Of a DNA stretch of 64,000 nt, positions 42,970-51,378 are shown in pieces. The notes under the pieces were generated by a model. The model was not told the origin of the DNA. It searched no databases and was given only the letters and a program-made list of their open reading frames with translations. The translations under genes were made by a program, and so were the position numbers. Every line of letters starts with the position of its first letter. The first letter of the stretch is position 1. Where the stretch lies: assembly GCA_027449125.1 (NCBI GenBank), contig DAIDME010000099.1, positions 62,001-126,000 on the forward strand. The letters run 5' to 3'. The DNA is from Solirubrobacterales bacterium. Lineage in GTDB: Bacteria > Actinomycetota > Thermoleophilia > Solirubrobacterales > Solirubrobacteraceae.

Positions 42970-43108
42970 ATCGAGAGTCGGCCGATCTGCAAGGATCGTT
43001 GCGTAGCGGCTCTCGGCGTTGACTTGGCCGAAGATATGGCCGTAACGTGCGACAGCCCCCGCGGAGCCTCGCGAGCGGGTAAACGCTCAATCTCGAATCG
43101 AGAGTCGG
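42970..43108 (+). repeat. Repeated ATCGAGAGTCGG element and palindrome flanking the ftsZ promoter
   Basis: The 12-mer ATCGAGAGTCGG occurs at 42970-42981, upstream of the promoter, and again at 43097-43108, 10 nt before the ftsZ ATG. The downstream copy is part of the palindrome TCTCGAATCGAGA (43091-43103). The spacing suits a regulator binding on both sides of the promoter, but no regulator is identified. Confidence 0.5.
43019..43048 (+). promoter_or_regulatory. ftsZ promoter
   Basis: -35 TTGACT at 43019-43024, 18-nt spacer, -10 TAACGT at 43043-43048, predicting a leader of about 65 nt for ftsZ. It lies in the 207-nt ftsQ-ftsZ gap, the largest in the cluster, consistent with separate ftsZ transcription. 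Confidence 0.55.
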
Positions 43109-43118
43109 ACTGAAAATC

Positions 43119-44219
43119 ATGGGAAGCGGCAGCTATCTGGCAGTCATCAAGGTCGTAGGAGTCGGCGGCGGCGGAACCAACGCGGTCAACCGCATGGTTG
43201 ACGCAGGGCTGCGCGGAGTCGAGTTCATCGCGGCCAACACCGATGCCCAGTCGCTTCAGATGTGCGATGCCGACATCAAGCTGAACATCGGCACGGAGCT
43301 GACGAAGGGACTCGGCGCGGGCGCCAACCCCGAGATCGGCCAGGGGGCAGCGGCGGAGTCTCGTGACGACATCAAGGAGGCCCTGAAGGGCGCCGACATG
43401 GTGTTCGTGACAGCGGGCGAAGGGGGCGGTACCGGTACCGGCGCGGCTCCGGTGATCGCCGAGATCTCGAAGAACGAGATCGGGGCGTTGACCGTGGGTG
43501 TCGTGACCCGGCCCTTCGCCTTCGAGGGCAAGCAGCGTGCCCGCCAGGCACAGGAGGGGATCGACAGGCTGCGCGAGCACGTGGACACGCTGATCGTGAT
43601 CCCCAACGAGAAGCTGCTGTCCGTGGTCGAGCGCAGGGCTTCGCTCACCGAGGCGCTGCGCGAGGCGGACAACGTGCTGCGCCAGGGCGTTCAGGGCATC
43701 ACCGACCTGATCACCATTCCCGGCCTGATCAACCTGGACTTCGCGGACGTGCGCACGATCATGCGCGACGCCGGCTCCGCGCTCATGGGGATCGGCCGTT
43801 CGAGCGGCGAGAACCGGGCGGGGGAGGCAGCAAAGGAGGCGATCTCCTCGCCGCTGCTCGAGGAGTCGGTGGAGGGAGCGGGAGGCATCCTGCTGAACAT
43901 CACCGGTGGCAGTGACCTGGGCCTGTTCGAGGTCAACGAAGCGGCCGAGATCGTGCAGGGCGCTGCTGACGCCAACGCCAACATCATCTTCGGGGCGGTG
44001 ATCGACGACGCGATGGCGGATGAGGTGAGGGTGACCGTGATCGCCACGGGCTTCGATCACAGCCATCGCGGGACGCTGCGCAGCTCTCGCGCCACCGGCC
44101 CGAGTGCCGGGCGTCAACGCGGCAACCGCCGCGACGTGACCTTCGACGACCGTCAGCGCTCGAGTCTGGAGATCCGCGACGACGAGATCGACATCCCGTC
44201 GTTTTTGCGTGATCGCTGA
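43119..44219 (+). CDS. ftsZ: Cell division GTPase FtsZ
   Basis: Tubulin-like GTPase that forms the division ring. 366 residues. The GTPase domain starts [17 protein letters not shown] and has the tubulin signature [16 protein letters not shown], then [10 protein letters not shown], the T7 loop [13 protein letters not shown], and the C-terminal core [16 protein letters not shown]. After a basic linker the conserved C-terminal peptide [11 protein letters not shown] binds membrane tethers. No ftsA is present, as in Actinobacteria, so SepF-like tethering is expected but not encoded here. Confidence 0.98.
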   Translation: MGSGSYLAVIKVVGVGGGGTNAVNRMVDAGLRGVEFIAANTDAQSLQMCDADIKLNIGTELTKGLGAGANPEIGQGAAAESRDDIKEALKGADMVFVTAGEGGGTGTGAAPVIAEISKNEIGALTVGVVTRPFAFEGKQRARQAQEGIDRLREHVDTLIVIPNEKLLSVVERRASLTEALREADNVLRQGVQGITDLITIPGLINLDFADVRTIMRDAGSALMGIGRSSGENRAGEAAKEAISSPLLEESVEGAGGILLNITGGSDLGLFEVNEAAEIVQGAADANANIIFGAVIDDAMADEVRVTVIATGFDHSHRGTLRSSRATGPSAGRQRGNRRDVTFDDRQRSSLEIRDDEIDIPSFLRDR

Positions 44220-44243
44220 GCGTCCGGCGGCGTCGGGCGCGCA

Positions 44244-44261
44244 GGCGCAGTTTTGTGCGCT
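44244..44261 (+). terminator. Candidate ftsZ terminator hairpin
   Basis: GGCGCA (44244-44249) pairs with TGCGCT (44256-44261, one G-T pair) around a GTTTTG loop, 25 nt after the ftsZ stop. No T-run after the stem. Confidence 0.4.
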
Positions 44262-44340
44262 GCGTGACGGCCGTCGTAGATGAATCCGCGCATTTGTCGC
44301 GTAGGCACGGCGCCGGTCGTCATGCAGTCGGCCGGCGCTA

Positions 44341-44346
44341 TACGCT
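44341..44346 (+). promoter_or_regulatory. -10 element for gcvT
   Basis: TACGCT, preceded by TA so that TATACGCT is read, ends 7 nt before the gcvT GTG at 44354. A leaderless transcript would leave no room for a glycine riboswitch. Confidence 0.5.
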
Positions 44347-44353
44347 GCGGTCT

Positions 44354-45463
44354 GTGAGAGATACGCGCTCACAGACGCTCAGACGCACGCCACTTTATGA
44401 CCAGCACCTGCGGGCCAGCGCCAAGATGGTGGAGTTCGCCGGCTGGGAGATGCCGATCCAGTACGCGGGGATCCGCGAAGAGCACCTGGCGGTCCGCCGG
44501 GACGTAGGCGTCTTCGACGTTTCCCACATGGGCCAGATCGAGCTGCGCGGTGACGCTGCGCTCAAGCTCGCCGAGCGGGTCCTGAGCGCCGAGGTCAGCG
44601 ACATGGACGTGGATTCCGCGCGCTACAGCCTGATCTGCAACGAGCAGGGCGGCGTGTTGGACGACGTGATCGTCTACCGGATCGAGGAGCGGCGCCTGCT
44701 GATCGTCACCAACTGTGCCAACCACGAGCGCGACCTCGCCTGGATCCGGGCTCACAACGACGCTGACGCGGCCGTGGTCACAGATCTGCAGGCCGGCTAT
44801 GCGATGCTCGCCGTCCAGGGGCCACAGGCCCGGCCGCTGCTAGCGCAGCTGAGCGCGACGTCGCTGCCGGCACGGATGCGCTGCGCGAGCGGCGAGCTCG
44901 GCGGTGTCCCTGTGCTCGCCTGCGGCACGGGCTACACCGGCGAGGATGGGCTCGAGCTGCTCTGCGAACCGGAGCTGGCGGCGCGCCTCTGGAGTGCGCT
45001 GGTGGAGTCCGGTGCCAGGCCCGCGGGCCTTGGAGCGCGCGACACCCTGCGGATCGAGGCGTGCTTTCCGCTCTACGGCAACGACATAGACGAGCAGCAC
45101 GACCCGATCTCAGCCGGGCTCGGCTGGGCCTGCGCGGAGCGCACCGGATTCATCGGTGCCGAGCGCGTGGCGGCGGTCAGAGCGGCGGGACCGCGGCAGC
45201 GGCTCGTCCCGTTCGTCGTGGACGGCCCGGGCATCGCGCGCGCCGGCAACGCCGTTCTGCCGGCGCCGGACGACGGCGGCAAGCCGGACGGCGGCGGCGT
45301 GGTGACGAGCGGCACCTACTCGCCCAGCCTCGATCGCGGCGTGGGGCTCGCCTACCTGCCAGCGTGGCGCGCGATCCCGGGCCGCGAGCTTCAGATCGAC
45401 GTGCGCGGCACCTTACGCGCCGCGACCGTTGCGACCAAGCCCCTCTACCAAAAGGACCGCTAG
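44354..45463 (+). CDS. gcvT: Glycine cleavage system T protein (aminomethyltransferase)
   Basis: Releases ammonia from the aminomethyl-lipoyl-H protein and passes the C1 unit to tetrahydrofolate. 369 residues: TPLYDQHLRASAKMVEFAGW at the N-terminus, GVFDVSHMGQIELRG with the functional Asp region, RYSLICNEQGGVLDDVIVYR, GTGYTGEDGLELLC and DTLRIEACFPLYGNDI. GTG 44354 chosen because the family begins a few residues before TPLYD and a -10 lies 7 nt upstream. gcvH follows with no gap. Confidence 0.95.
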   Translation: MRDTRSQTLRRTPLYDQHLRASAKMVEFAGWEMPIQYAGIREEHLAVRRDVGVFDVSHMGQIELRGDAALKLAERVLSAEVSDMDVDSARYSLICNEQGGVLDDVIVYRIEERRLLIVTNCANHERDLAWIRAHNDADAAVVTDLQAGYAMLAVQGPQARPLLAQLSATSLPARMRCASGELGGVPVLACGTGYTGEDGLELLCEPELAARLWSALVESGARPAGLGARDTLRIEACFPLYGNDIDEQHDPISAGLGWACAERTGFIGAERVAAVRAAGPRQRLVPFVVDGPGIARAGNAVLPAPDDGGKPDGGGVVTSGTYSPSLDRGVGLAYLPAWRAIPGRELQIDVRGTLRAATVATKPLYQKDR

Positions 45464-45859
45464 ATGGCCGACCCGCACTACCCCGAGGACCTCCGCTACA
45501 ACGCCGAGCACGACTGGGCGAGAATCGACCCGGCCAACCCGGGCGAGGCCACGTTCGGGATCACCTGGTACGCGCAGGACACGCTCGGCGAGGTGGTCTT
45601 CTTCACCCCGCCGGCCGTGGGCTCCATGCTGGTCAAAGGCGAGCACTACACCGAGGTGGAATCCGTCAAGGCGGTCTCAGACGTGGTCGCGCCGCTCTCG
45701 GGAGAGGTGACCGAGGTCAACGAGGCACTCAGCGCCGAACCCCAGCGGATCAACGAGGACCCCTACGGCGATGGCTGGCTGGTGCGCGTCAGGCTCACCG
45801 ACCCGGCTGAAGCAGACAGCCTGATGGACGCCGGCGCCTACGCCGCGATGCTGACGTGA
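45464..45859 (+). CDS. gcvH: Glycine cleavage system H protein
   Basis: Lipoyl carrier that shuttles the aminomethyl group between P, T and L proteins. 131 residues, with the lipoylated Lys in EVESVKAVSD (about residue 69), preceded by FGITWYAQDTLGEVVFF and followed by SGEVTEVNEAL and DPYGDGWLVRVRL. ATG directly follows the gcvT stop; the end overlaps gcvPA as GTGA. The L protein and lipoate genes are not in the window. Confidence 0.97.
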   Translation: MADPHYPEDLRYNAEHDWARIDPANPGEATFGITWYAQDTLGEVVFFTPPAVGSMLVKGEHYTEVESVKAVSDVVAPLSGEVTEVNEALSAEPQRINEDPYGDGWLVRVRLTDPAEADSLMDAGAYAAMLT

Positions 45860-47187
45860 GCCGCTACACCGCGATCACCGAGGGCGACCTGCGCGAGATG
45901 CTCGCGACGGTCGGTGTCTCGTCGCTGGACGACCTCTTCGCCGACGTGCCCGCCGGTCTGCGCCTCGAGGGCCCGCTGGCCCTCGAGGACGGGCTATCCG
46001 AGCAGGAGGTCTACGCGGAGCTCGCCGCCCTGGCGCGGCGCAACCTCAGTGCCGAGGAGCAGGTCACCTTTCTGGGCGCCGGCATGTATGACAGCTACGT
46101 CCCGGCCCTGGTGGACGCGATCACTTCCAGGGCGGAGTTCCTGACCCCGTACACGCCCTACCAGCCCGAGGTCTCCCAGGGGGGCCTGCAGGCGATGTTC
46201 GAATACCAGACCGCGATCTGCGAGCTGACCGGTCTACCGGTCTCGAACGCGTCTGTCTACGAAGGGCCAAGCGCGGTGGCGGCGGCCGGCTACCTGGCCA
46301 AGCTGCACAACGGCCGTGGACGCTTCCTGGTCTCGGCCGGGGTGCATCCGCACGCGATCGAGGCGCTCGCGACACTCGCCCGCGGCTGGCGGATGGCGGT
46401 TGAGGTCGTTGACCTGCGTGACGGCGCCACAACCGTCGAGGCGCTGCGCGACGCGGGGCTGAACGAGGAGGTGAGCGCCGTGATCGTCAGCCAGCCCAAC
46501 TTCCTGGGCGCGGTCGAGCGCCTCGAGCCGCTGGTCGATGCCGCCCACGGCGTGGGCGCACTTGCGATCTGCGCGGCGGATCCGGTTTCGCTCGGCCTGC
46601 TGGCGGCGCCCGGCGCCCAAGGGGTCGATGTCGTCGTCGGTGAGGGCCAGACACTCGGCAACCACCTCGACTACGGTGGCCCGTCGTTCGGCTTCTTCGC
46701 CGTGACCGATGAGCTCATCCGGCGGCTGCCTGGTCGGCTCGCAGGCCAGACCAGGGACAGCGAGGGCAAGCTCGGCTACGTGCTCACGCTGCAGACGCGC
46801 GAGCAGCACATTCGCCGCGAGAAGGCGACCTCCAACATCTGCACGGCGCAGGCGTTGAACGCGCTCGCCGGCGTCGTCTACCTCAGCTGGCTCGGGCGCC
46901 AGGGCCTCGTGGAGCTGGCTGAGCTGCTGGTGCAGCGAACGGCTTACGCGCGGGAGCGGCTCGCGGCGATCCCGCGCGTGACGCTGGTGCACCGCCAGCC
47001 GGTGCTGCGCGAGTTCGCGATCCGGATCGACGGCGACCTGGACGCGGTGATCGCGCGCTGCCGCGAGGCCGGCATCAACCCCGGCTACCGCTACGCGGAC
47101 GACTCACTGCTCGTCGCCATCACTGAGAAACGTACGCGTACACAGATTGATCTGCTGGCCGACACGATCGCGGAGGCACTCGCATGA
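45856..47187 (+). CDS. gcvPA: Glycine dehydrogenase (decarboxylating) subunit 1
   Basis: N-terminal half of the split P protein, 443 residues, forming a heterodimer with GcvPB. Blocks: FLGAGMYDSYVPALVDAITS, FLTPYTPYQPEVSQGGLQAMFEYQT written here only in part, LPVSNASVYEGPSA, VVGEGQTLGNHLDYGGPSFG and REKATSNICTAQAL. It lacks the PLP Lys, which sits in subunit 2. GTG start overlaps gcvH; ends ATGA into gcvPB. Confidence 0.95.
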   Translation: MSRYTAITEGDLREMLATVGVSSLDDLFADVPAGLRLEGPLALEDGLSEQEVYAELAALARRNLSAEEQVTFLGAGMYDSYVPALVDAITSRAEFLTPYTPYQPEVSQGGLQAMFEYQTAICELTGLPVSNASVYEGPSAVAAAGYLAKLHNGRGRFLVSAGVHPHAIEALATLARGWRMAVEVVDLRDGATTVEALRDAGLNEEVSAVIVSQPNFLGAVERLEPLVDAAHGVGALAICAADPVSLGLLAAPGAQGVDVVVGEGQTLGNHLDYGGPSFGFFAVTDELIRRLPGRLAGQTRDSEGKLGYVLTLQTREQHIRREKATSNICTAQALNALAGVVYLSWLGRQGLVELAELLVQRTAYARERLAAIPRVTLVHRQPVLREFAIRIDGDLDAVIARCREAGINPGYRYADDSLLVAITEKRTRTQIDLLADTIAEALA

Positions 47188-48701
47188 GCGACCAGGTGGA
47201 TGCATCGCGGCAGCGCTGGTTCATCGATTCCGCGGACGACGAGCTGACGATCTTCGAGCGCTCACGGCCGGGGCGTCGTGCCTTCACGGCGCCGCTGCTC
47301 GACGTGCCTGTGCGCCCGCTCGACGAGTTGATCGCCCCTGAGCTGCGGCGTCGTGAGCCCGCCCGCCTTCCCGAGCTCTCCGAGCCCGAGATAGTTAGGC
47401 ACTACACACGGCTCAGCAAGCGCAACTTCGACCTCGACACCGGCTTCTATCCGCTGGGATCGTGCACGATGAAGCACAATCCGAAGCTCCACGAGAGGGT
47501 GGCGGCGTTGCCCGGGCATGCGCAGCTTCACCCGCTGCAAGCCCCCGAGGACGCACAGGGAGCGCTCGAGCTGATGTGGCGGCTGCAGCACGCGCTCGGT
47601 GAGATCGCGGGTCTGCCACACGTCACCCTGCAGCCGAGCGCCGGCTCGCACGGCGAGCTGACGGGCGTCCTGCTCACGCGGGCCTACCACGAGGCCCGCG
47701 GCGAGCGCCGCACCAAGGTGCTGGCTCCAGACACGGCACACGGTACGAACCCGGCCACGGTCACGATGGCGGGGTACGAGCTGGTGAAGATCGGTACGGA
47801 TGAGTACGGAAACGTTGACATCGACGATCTGCGGCGCCACGCCGACGACGATGTCGCGTGCCTGATGCTGACCAACCCGTCCACCCTCGGGCTGTTCGAG
47901 CGCCACATCGAGGAGATCGCCAGGACCGTCCACGACGTCGGCGCGACGCTGTACTACGACGGCGCCAACCTGAACGCGATCATGGGCGTCAGCCGCCCCG
48001 GCGACATGGGGTTCGACATCGTGCACTTCAACCTGCACAAGTCCTTCACGCAGCCGCACGGCGGTGGTGGACCGGGCGCCGGCCCGGTGGCGGTCGCGGA
48101 ACACATGGAGCCCTACCTGCCACGGCCGCAGGTCGTGATGCGCGAGGACGGCAGCTTCGACCTCGATGACGACAGGCCACGGTCAATCGGACGCGTGCGC
48201 GGCTTCCAGGGAAACTACGGTGTCTTCGTCCGCAGCTATGCCTACATCCGCTCGCTCGGGGCGGCTGGCCTGCGTGAGGCATCCACGATCGCCGTGCTGA
48301 ACGCCAACTATCTGCTCGCGCGCCTGCGCCGCGAGGGGGTGCTGGAATATCTCCCGGCGGCCTACGACCGGCTGTGCATGCACGAGTTCGTGCTCTCCGG
48401 CGCGGTGATGAAGCGTGAGCTGGGCATCAGGACGCTCGATCTGGCCAAGCGCCTGCTGGACCACGGCGTGCATCCCCCGACTGTCTACTTCCCGCTGATC
48501 GTCGAGGAGGCGCTTCTCGTCGAGCCCACGGAGACAGAGACGCGCGAGACGCTCGACCACTTCGCCGCGGTCGTCGCGGAGATCCTGCGCGAGGCCGCCA
48601 GAGACCCGGAGATCGCGCGAACGGCGCCGCATACGACCCCCGTGCGCAGGCTCGATGAGGCGGGCGCCGCGCGTCATCCCGTGGTCCGCCAAGCGCTCTG
48701 A
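47184..48701 (+). CDS. gcvPB: Glycine dehydrogenase (decarboxylating) subunit 2
   Basis: C-terminal half of the split P protein carrying the PLP site, 505 residues. Blocks: FYPLGSCTMKHNPKLHE, LQPSAGSHGELTGVLL, DTAHGTNPATVTMAGYE, MLTNPSTLGLFE, and the cofactor Lys in HFNLHKSFTQPHGGGGPG (about residue 286). The tail VEPTETETRETLDHF is typical. About 10-30 residues longer at both ends than the usual ~485, without obvious extra domains. The next gene starts 9 nt later. Confidence 0.95.
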   Translation: MSDQVDASRQRWFIDSADDELTIFERSRPGRRAFTAPLLDVPVRPLDELIAPELRRREPARLPELSEPEIVRHYTRLSKRNFDLDTGFYPLGSCTMKHNPKLHERVAALPGHAQLHPLQAPEDAQGALELMWRLQHALGEIAGLPHVTLQPSAGSHGELTGVLLTRAYHEARGERRTKVLAPDTAHGTNPATVTMAGYELVKIGTDEYGNVDIDDLRRHADDDVACLMLTNPSTLGLFERHIEEIARTVHDVGATLYYDGANLNAIMGVSRPGDMGFDIVHFNLHKSFTQPHGGGGPGAGPVAVAEHMEPYLPRPQVVMREDGSFDLDDDRPRSIGRVRGFQGNYGVFVRSYAYIRSLGAAGLREASTIAVLNANYLLARLRREGVLEYLPAAYDRLCMHEFVLSGAVMKRELGIRTLDLAKRLLDHGVHPPTVYFPLIVEEALLVEPTETETRETLDHFAAVVAEILREAARDPEIARTAPHTTPVRRLDEAGAARHPVVRQAL

Positions 48702-48710
48702 GGCGAGCGC

Positions 48711-49841
48711 ATGGATAACGCGGTTGCCGAGCTCGCCGCACGCATCAGCGCACGCGTGGTCACCGAGACCACGAGCCTGGTGAACGTCTCGACGCCGTCC
48801 GGAGAGATAGATGGCGTCGAGCGCGCGATCGCGCTCTGCACGGGCTTCCTGCCCGGCTGGCAGGTCACGCGCCCAGCCTGCTCGACACCCGCGTGCGCGC
48901 CCGACTTCCTGGCGACGCGCAGCGGCAGCGGCCGCCGGCGCCTGCTGCTGCTCGGGCACCTTGACACGGTGGTGGCCAACGCGCAGCACCGGCCGGCTGA
49001 GCGGGTCGGTGAGCGGCTGGTGGGGTCGGGCACGATCGACATGAAGGGCGGCGTGGCCGTGGCGCTCGCGGTCGCCCGCGCCTGCGCGGAGCAGGTCGAG
49101 CGCTACGCGGAGATCGCGGTGCTGCTGGTTTGCGACGAGGAGTGGCGGGTGGCCCCGTTTGGTCATCTGCAGCGCTTCGCCGGCTACGACGCGTGCCTGT
49201 GTTTCGAGGCGGGTGAGGTCGACTCTCAGGGTCGCGACGGCGTGATCGTCACGCGCAAGGGCGCCGGCACGCTGCGAGTGCTGGCCCACGGCCGGGCCGC
49301 GCACTCGGGCGCCGCCCCGCAGGATGGCCGCAACGCGCTGCTGGCGCTCGCCCAGGCGGCGATCGCAGGCGCCGCTCAGAACGATCCGTCGGGAGCCTCG
49401 CGGCTGACGGTCGTTCCCACGGTGATGCGCTCGGGCGATGCGAGCAACGTCGTCCCTGCGGGCGGCGAGCTGGTCTTTGACGTGCGCGCCGATGACACCG
49501 ACGCATTCGGGCGCGTCCTCGACGCGCTGCCCGCCGAGCTGGGCGGAGTCCGGCTCGAGCCGGTGATGGAGCGCGTCTGGCCGGCGATGGACGCACGCGT
49601 GCGGGCCGCGCCGCTGCTCGAGCGTGCGGCGGCGCTGCTCGGCGGGCCGCTGATCCCACGGGCCCGTGGCGGCGCCAGCGACGCAAGCCACCTGGCGGCG
49701 CTGATCCCGCTGACCGTTGACGGCCTGGGACCGCGCGGCGGCGGCGCCCACACGCCCGAGGAGTTCCTGCACCTGCCGTCGCTGGAGCGGCGGGTCGCCG
49801 TGGCGCTCGCGCTTGCCCGGGCTGCCATGCTTGAGGAGTGA
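48711..49841 (+). CDS. M20-family metallopeptidase (DapE/CPG2-like)
   Basis: Zn-dependent amidohydrolase of 376 residues with a complete co-catalytic metal site: His in LLLGHLDTVV, bridging Asp in GTIDMKGGVAVA, the Glu pair in VCDEEWR, Glu in CFEAGE and the C-terminal His in GGGAHTPEEF. The inserted dimerisation domain begins GAGTLRVLAHGRAAHSGA. Sequence resembles glutamate carboxypeptidase/acetylornithine deacetylase relatives as much as DapE, so a specific substrate is not assigned. It follows the gcv genes and overlaps the rhomboid gene by 4 nt. Confidence 0.85.
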   Translation: MDNAVAELAARISARVVTETTSLVNVSTPSGEIDGVERAIALCTGFLPGWQVTRPACSTPACAPDFLATRSGSGRRRLLLLGHLDTVVANAQHRPAERVGERLVGSGTIDMKGGVAVALAVARACAEQVERYAEIAVLLVCDEEWRVAPFGHLQRFAGYDACLCFEAGEVDSQGRDGVIVTRKGAGTLRVLAHGRAAHSGAAPQDGRNALLALAQAAIAGAAQNDPSGASRLTVVPTVMRSGDASNVVPAGGELVFDVRADDTDAFGRVLDALPAELGGVRLEPVMERVWPAMDARVRAAPLLERAAALLGGPLIPRARGGASDASHLAALIPLTVDGLGPRGGGAHTPEEFLHLPSLERRVAVALALARAAMLEE

Positions 49842-50476
49842 GTTACGGGCGTCCCGTGCAGAGGTGGGCGCGGCGGCTGCGCTGGCCGTCTGCCGAAGCG
49901 CCGCTCAGGTCCGACGGCATGATCGCGCTGGGCGCGATCGTGCTCACCATGTGGTTGGTGGAGGTCGCAAACGCCGCAGACGGATATCGGCTCGACCGGG
50001 ACGGGATCTACGCGCGCAACCTGGCGCGCTTCTGGGGAATCCTGAGCTCGCCGTTCATCCACGCGAGCTTCCAGCATCTGATCGACAACACGATCCCGTT
50101 GGTCTTGCTCGGCTTGGTGATCGCCCTGCAGGGCGCCACGCGCCTGCTGGTCGTGACCGGCTTCATCGCCGTCGTCGGCGGGCTCGGGACATGGCTGATC
50201 GGACCGGGGGACGAAAGCACGATCGGAGCCAGCGGGATCGTCTTTGGCTACGCGACCTACCTGATGGCTCGCGGCTTCTTCGACCGCCGTCTCCGCGAGC
50301 TCGCGGTGGGGATGCTGGTCGCCGTGGTCTGGGGGGCGGTGCTGATCTCGAGCCTCGTCCCGCACGCCGGGATCTCCTGGCAGGCCCACCTCTGCGGCGG
50401 ACTCGCGGGGGTGATCGTCGCCTGGCGCCTGGCGGGTTCGGATCGACGCGGGCGAGCCCGCCCGGCGCTCGCCTGA
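49838..50476 (+). CDS. Rhomboid-family intramembrane serine protease
   Basis: 212 residues with six predicted membrane segments. Diagnostic residues: HASFQHLIDNTIPLVLLG (His-x-x-x-x-Asn region of helix 2), the nucleophile in STIGASGIVFGY (Ser about 132), and the catalytic His in WQAHLCGGLAG (about 184). The short cytoplasmic N-terminus is basic. GTG start overlaps the M20 peptidase stop. Substrate unknown; the next gene encodes an exported protein and could be tested as one. Confidence 0.88.
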   Translation: MSYGRPVQRWARRLRWPSAEAPLRSDGMIALGAIVLTMWLVEVANAADGYRLDRDGIYARNLARFWGILSSPFIHASFQHLIDNTIPLVLLGLVIALQGATRLLVVTGFIAVVGGLGTWLIGPGDESTIGASGIVFGYATYLMARGFFDRRLRELAVGMLVAVVWGAVLISSLVPHAGISWQAHLCGGLAGVIVAWRLAGSDRRGRARPALA

Positions 50477-50484
50477 GCCAGCGC

Positions 50485-51366
50485 ATGGGCACCGTGCACT
50501 CTGCTGAGGAGCGTGCCGCCGGTCGGGGCCGGAATCACGGCCGCACCTCGCTTGGGCGCCTGCCGCTAGCGGCATTCAGGACCGCCTCGCCGGCGCTCGC
50601 CGCCGGCGTGGTGGCGAGCGTCGCCGCCCTGCTCGGGCCCGCCGCTGCCTCCGGGCGCGGGCCGGCTGGCCGGGCAGCGGCCGCTTCCGAGTCAGGATCC
50701 CGCACCGTGCAGGCGGCCGTCAGATCCTGTGACAGGTCGGTCGCGCAATCCGCGCAGCGCGCCGGATCGCGTGCGGGGCGAGCGCACCGCCACCCGCTTG
50801 CCCACGCGAGCTCATCCGCGAGCACAGCCTCGGTTCGCAACGTCCTGACAGACGTCAGCGGAAAGTACGTCGCGGTGCTCGCCACGGACCGTCACGCGAC
50901 ATACGTGTGCGTCGACGGGGATGCCGCCGGTGAGGGCAGCATCACGTTCAGGAGCAGGACGATCCCGGGACCCGCGGCGACCGGGCACGTGAGCCTGCCT
51001 CGCTTCGCGCGCTCACCCGGCGTCGAGTACGTGAACGGCCGGCGCGTGGCCGGCCTGGAGGCGGGCAGCCACGCGTACGGGCGGGCGGGCGGCGGCGTAT
51101 CAGAGCTGCGCCTGGGACTGGAGGGTGGCAGCACCGTGAAGGCGTCCATCGAGCACGGGTGGTACTTCGCCTGGTGGCCCTCGGGCAGGGCGCCCACTTC
51201 GGTGCAGGTCACCGCTCCGGCCGGCCGCTACCGGTTCAGCGTCCGCTGCGCGCCCGGGATCAGCGCGACCTCACCCCAGGCTCCAGCGCGGGGATCGCTG
51301 TGCCAGCGACCGAGCGCCCGGGTCGCGGCGGACGGCGGACGGCCAGGTGGCCGTTTCGGCCGCTAG
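50485..51366 (+). CDS. Exported hypothetical protein
   Basis: From ATG 50485 the product is 293 residues. A hydrophobic stretch at about 31-53 (PALAAGVVASVAALLGPAAA) looks like a signal or anchor. It is followed by a low-complexity Arg/Ser/Ala region and a more ordered C-terminal half (VLTDVSGKYVAVLATDRHATYV, GVEYVNGRRVAGLEAGS, EHGWYFAWWPSG). No family recognised. The same frame is open far upstream behind two other genes, so the start is not fixed. The ordered C-terminus and the clean position before trpS support a real gene. Confidence 0.6.
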   Translation: MGTVHSAEERAAGRGRNHGRTSLGRLPLAAFRTASPALAAGVVASVAALLGPAAASGRGPAGRAAAASESGSRTVQAAVRSCDRSVAQSAQRAGSRAGRAHRHPLAHASSSASTASVRNVLTDVSGKYVAVLATDRHATYVCVDGDAAGEGSITFRSRTIPGPAATGHVSLPRFARSPGVEYVNGRRVAGLEAGSHAYGRAGGGVSELRLGLEGGSTVKASIEHGWYFAWWPSGRAPTSVQVTAPAGRYRFSVRCAPGISATSPQAPARGSLCQRPSARVAADGGRPGGRFGR

Positions 51367-51369
51367 CCT
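51364..51369 (+). promoter_or_regulatory. -10 element of trpS, sharing the upstream stop codon
   Basis: TAGCCT ends 9 nt before the trpS GTG at 51379; its TAG is the stop of the preceding gene. Confidence 0.45.
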
Positions 51370-51378
51370 GCCCGTGAC

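Noticed and set aside
44220-44353. Glycine riboswitch upstream of gcvT
   Set aside because: No recognisable glycine-aptamer core is visible in the 134-nt gap, and a -10 hexamer 7 nt before gcvT implies a leaderless mRNA with no room for an aptamer.
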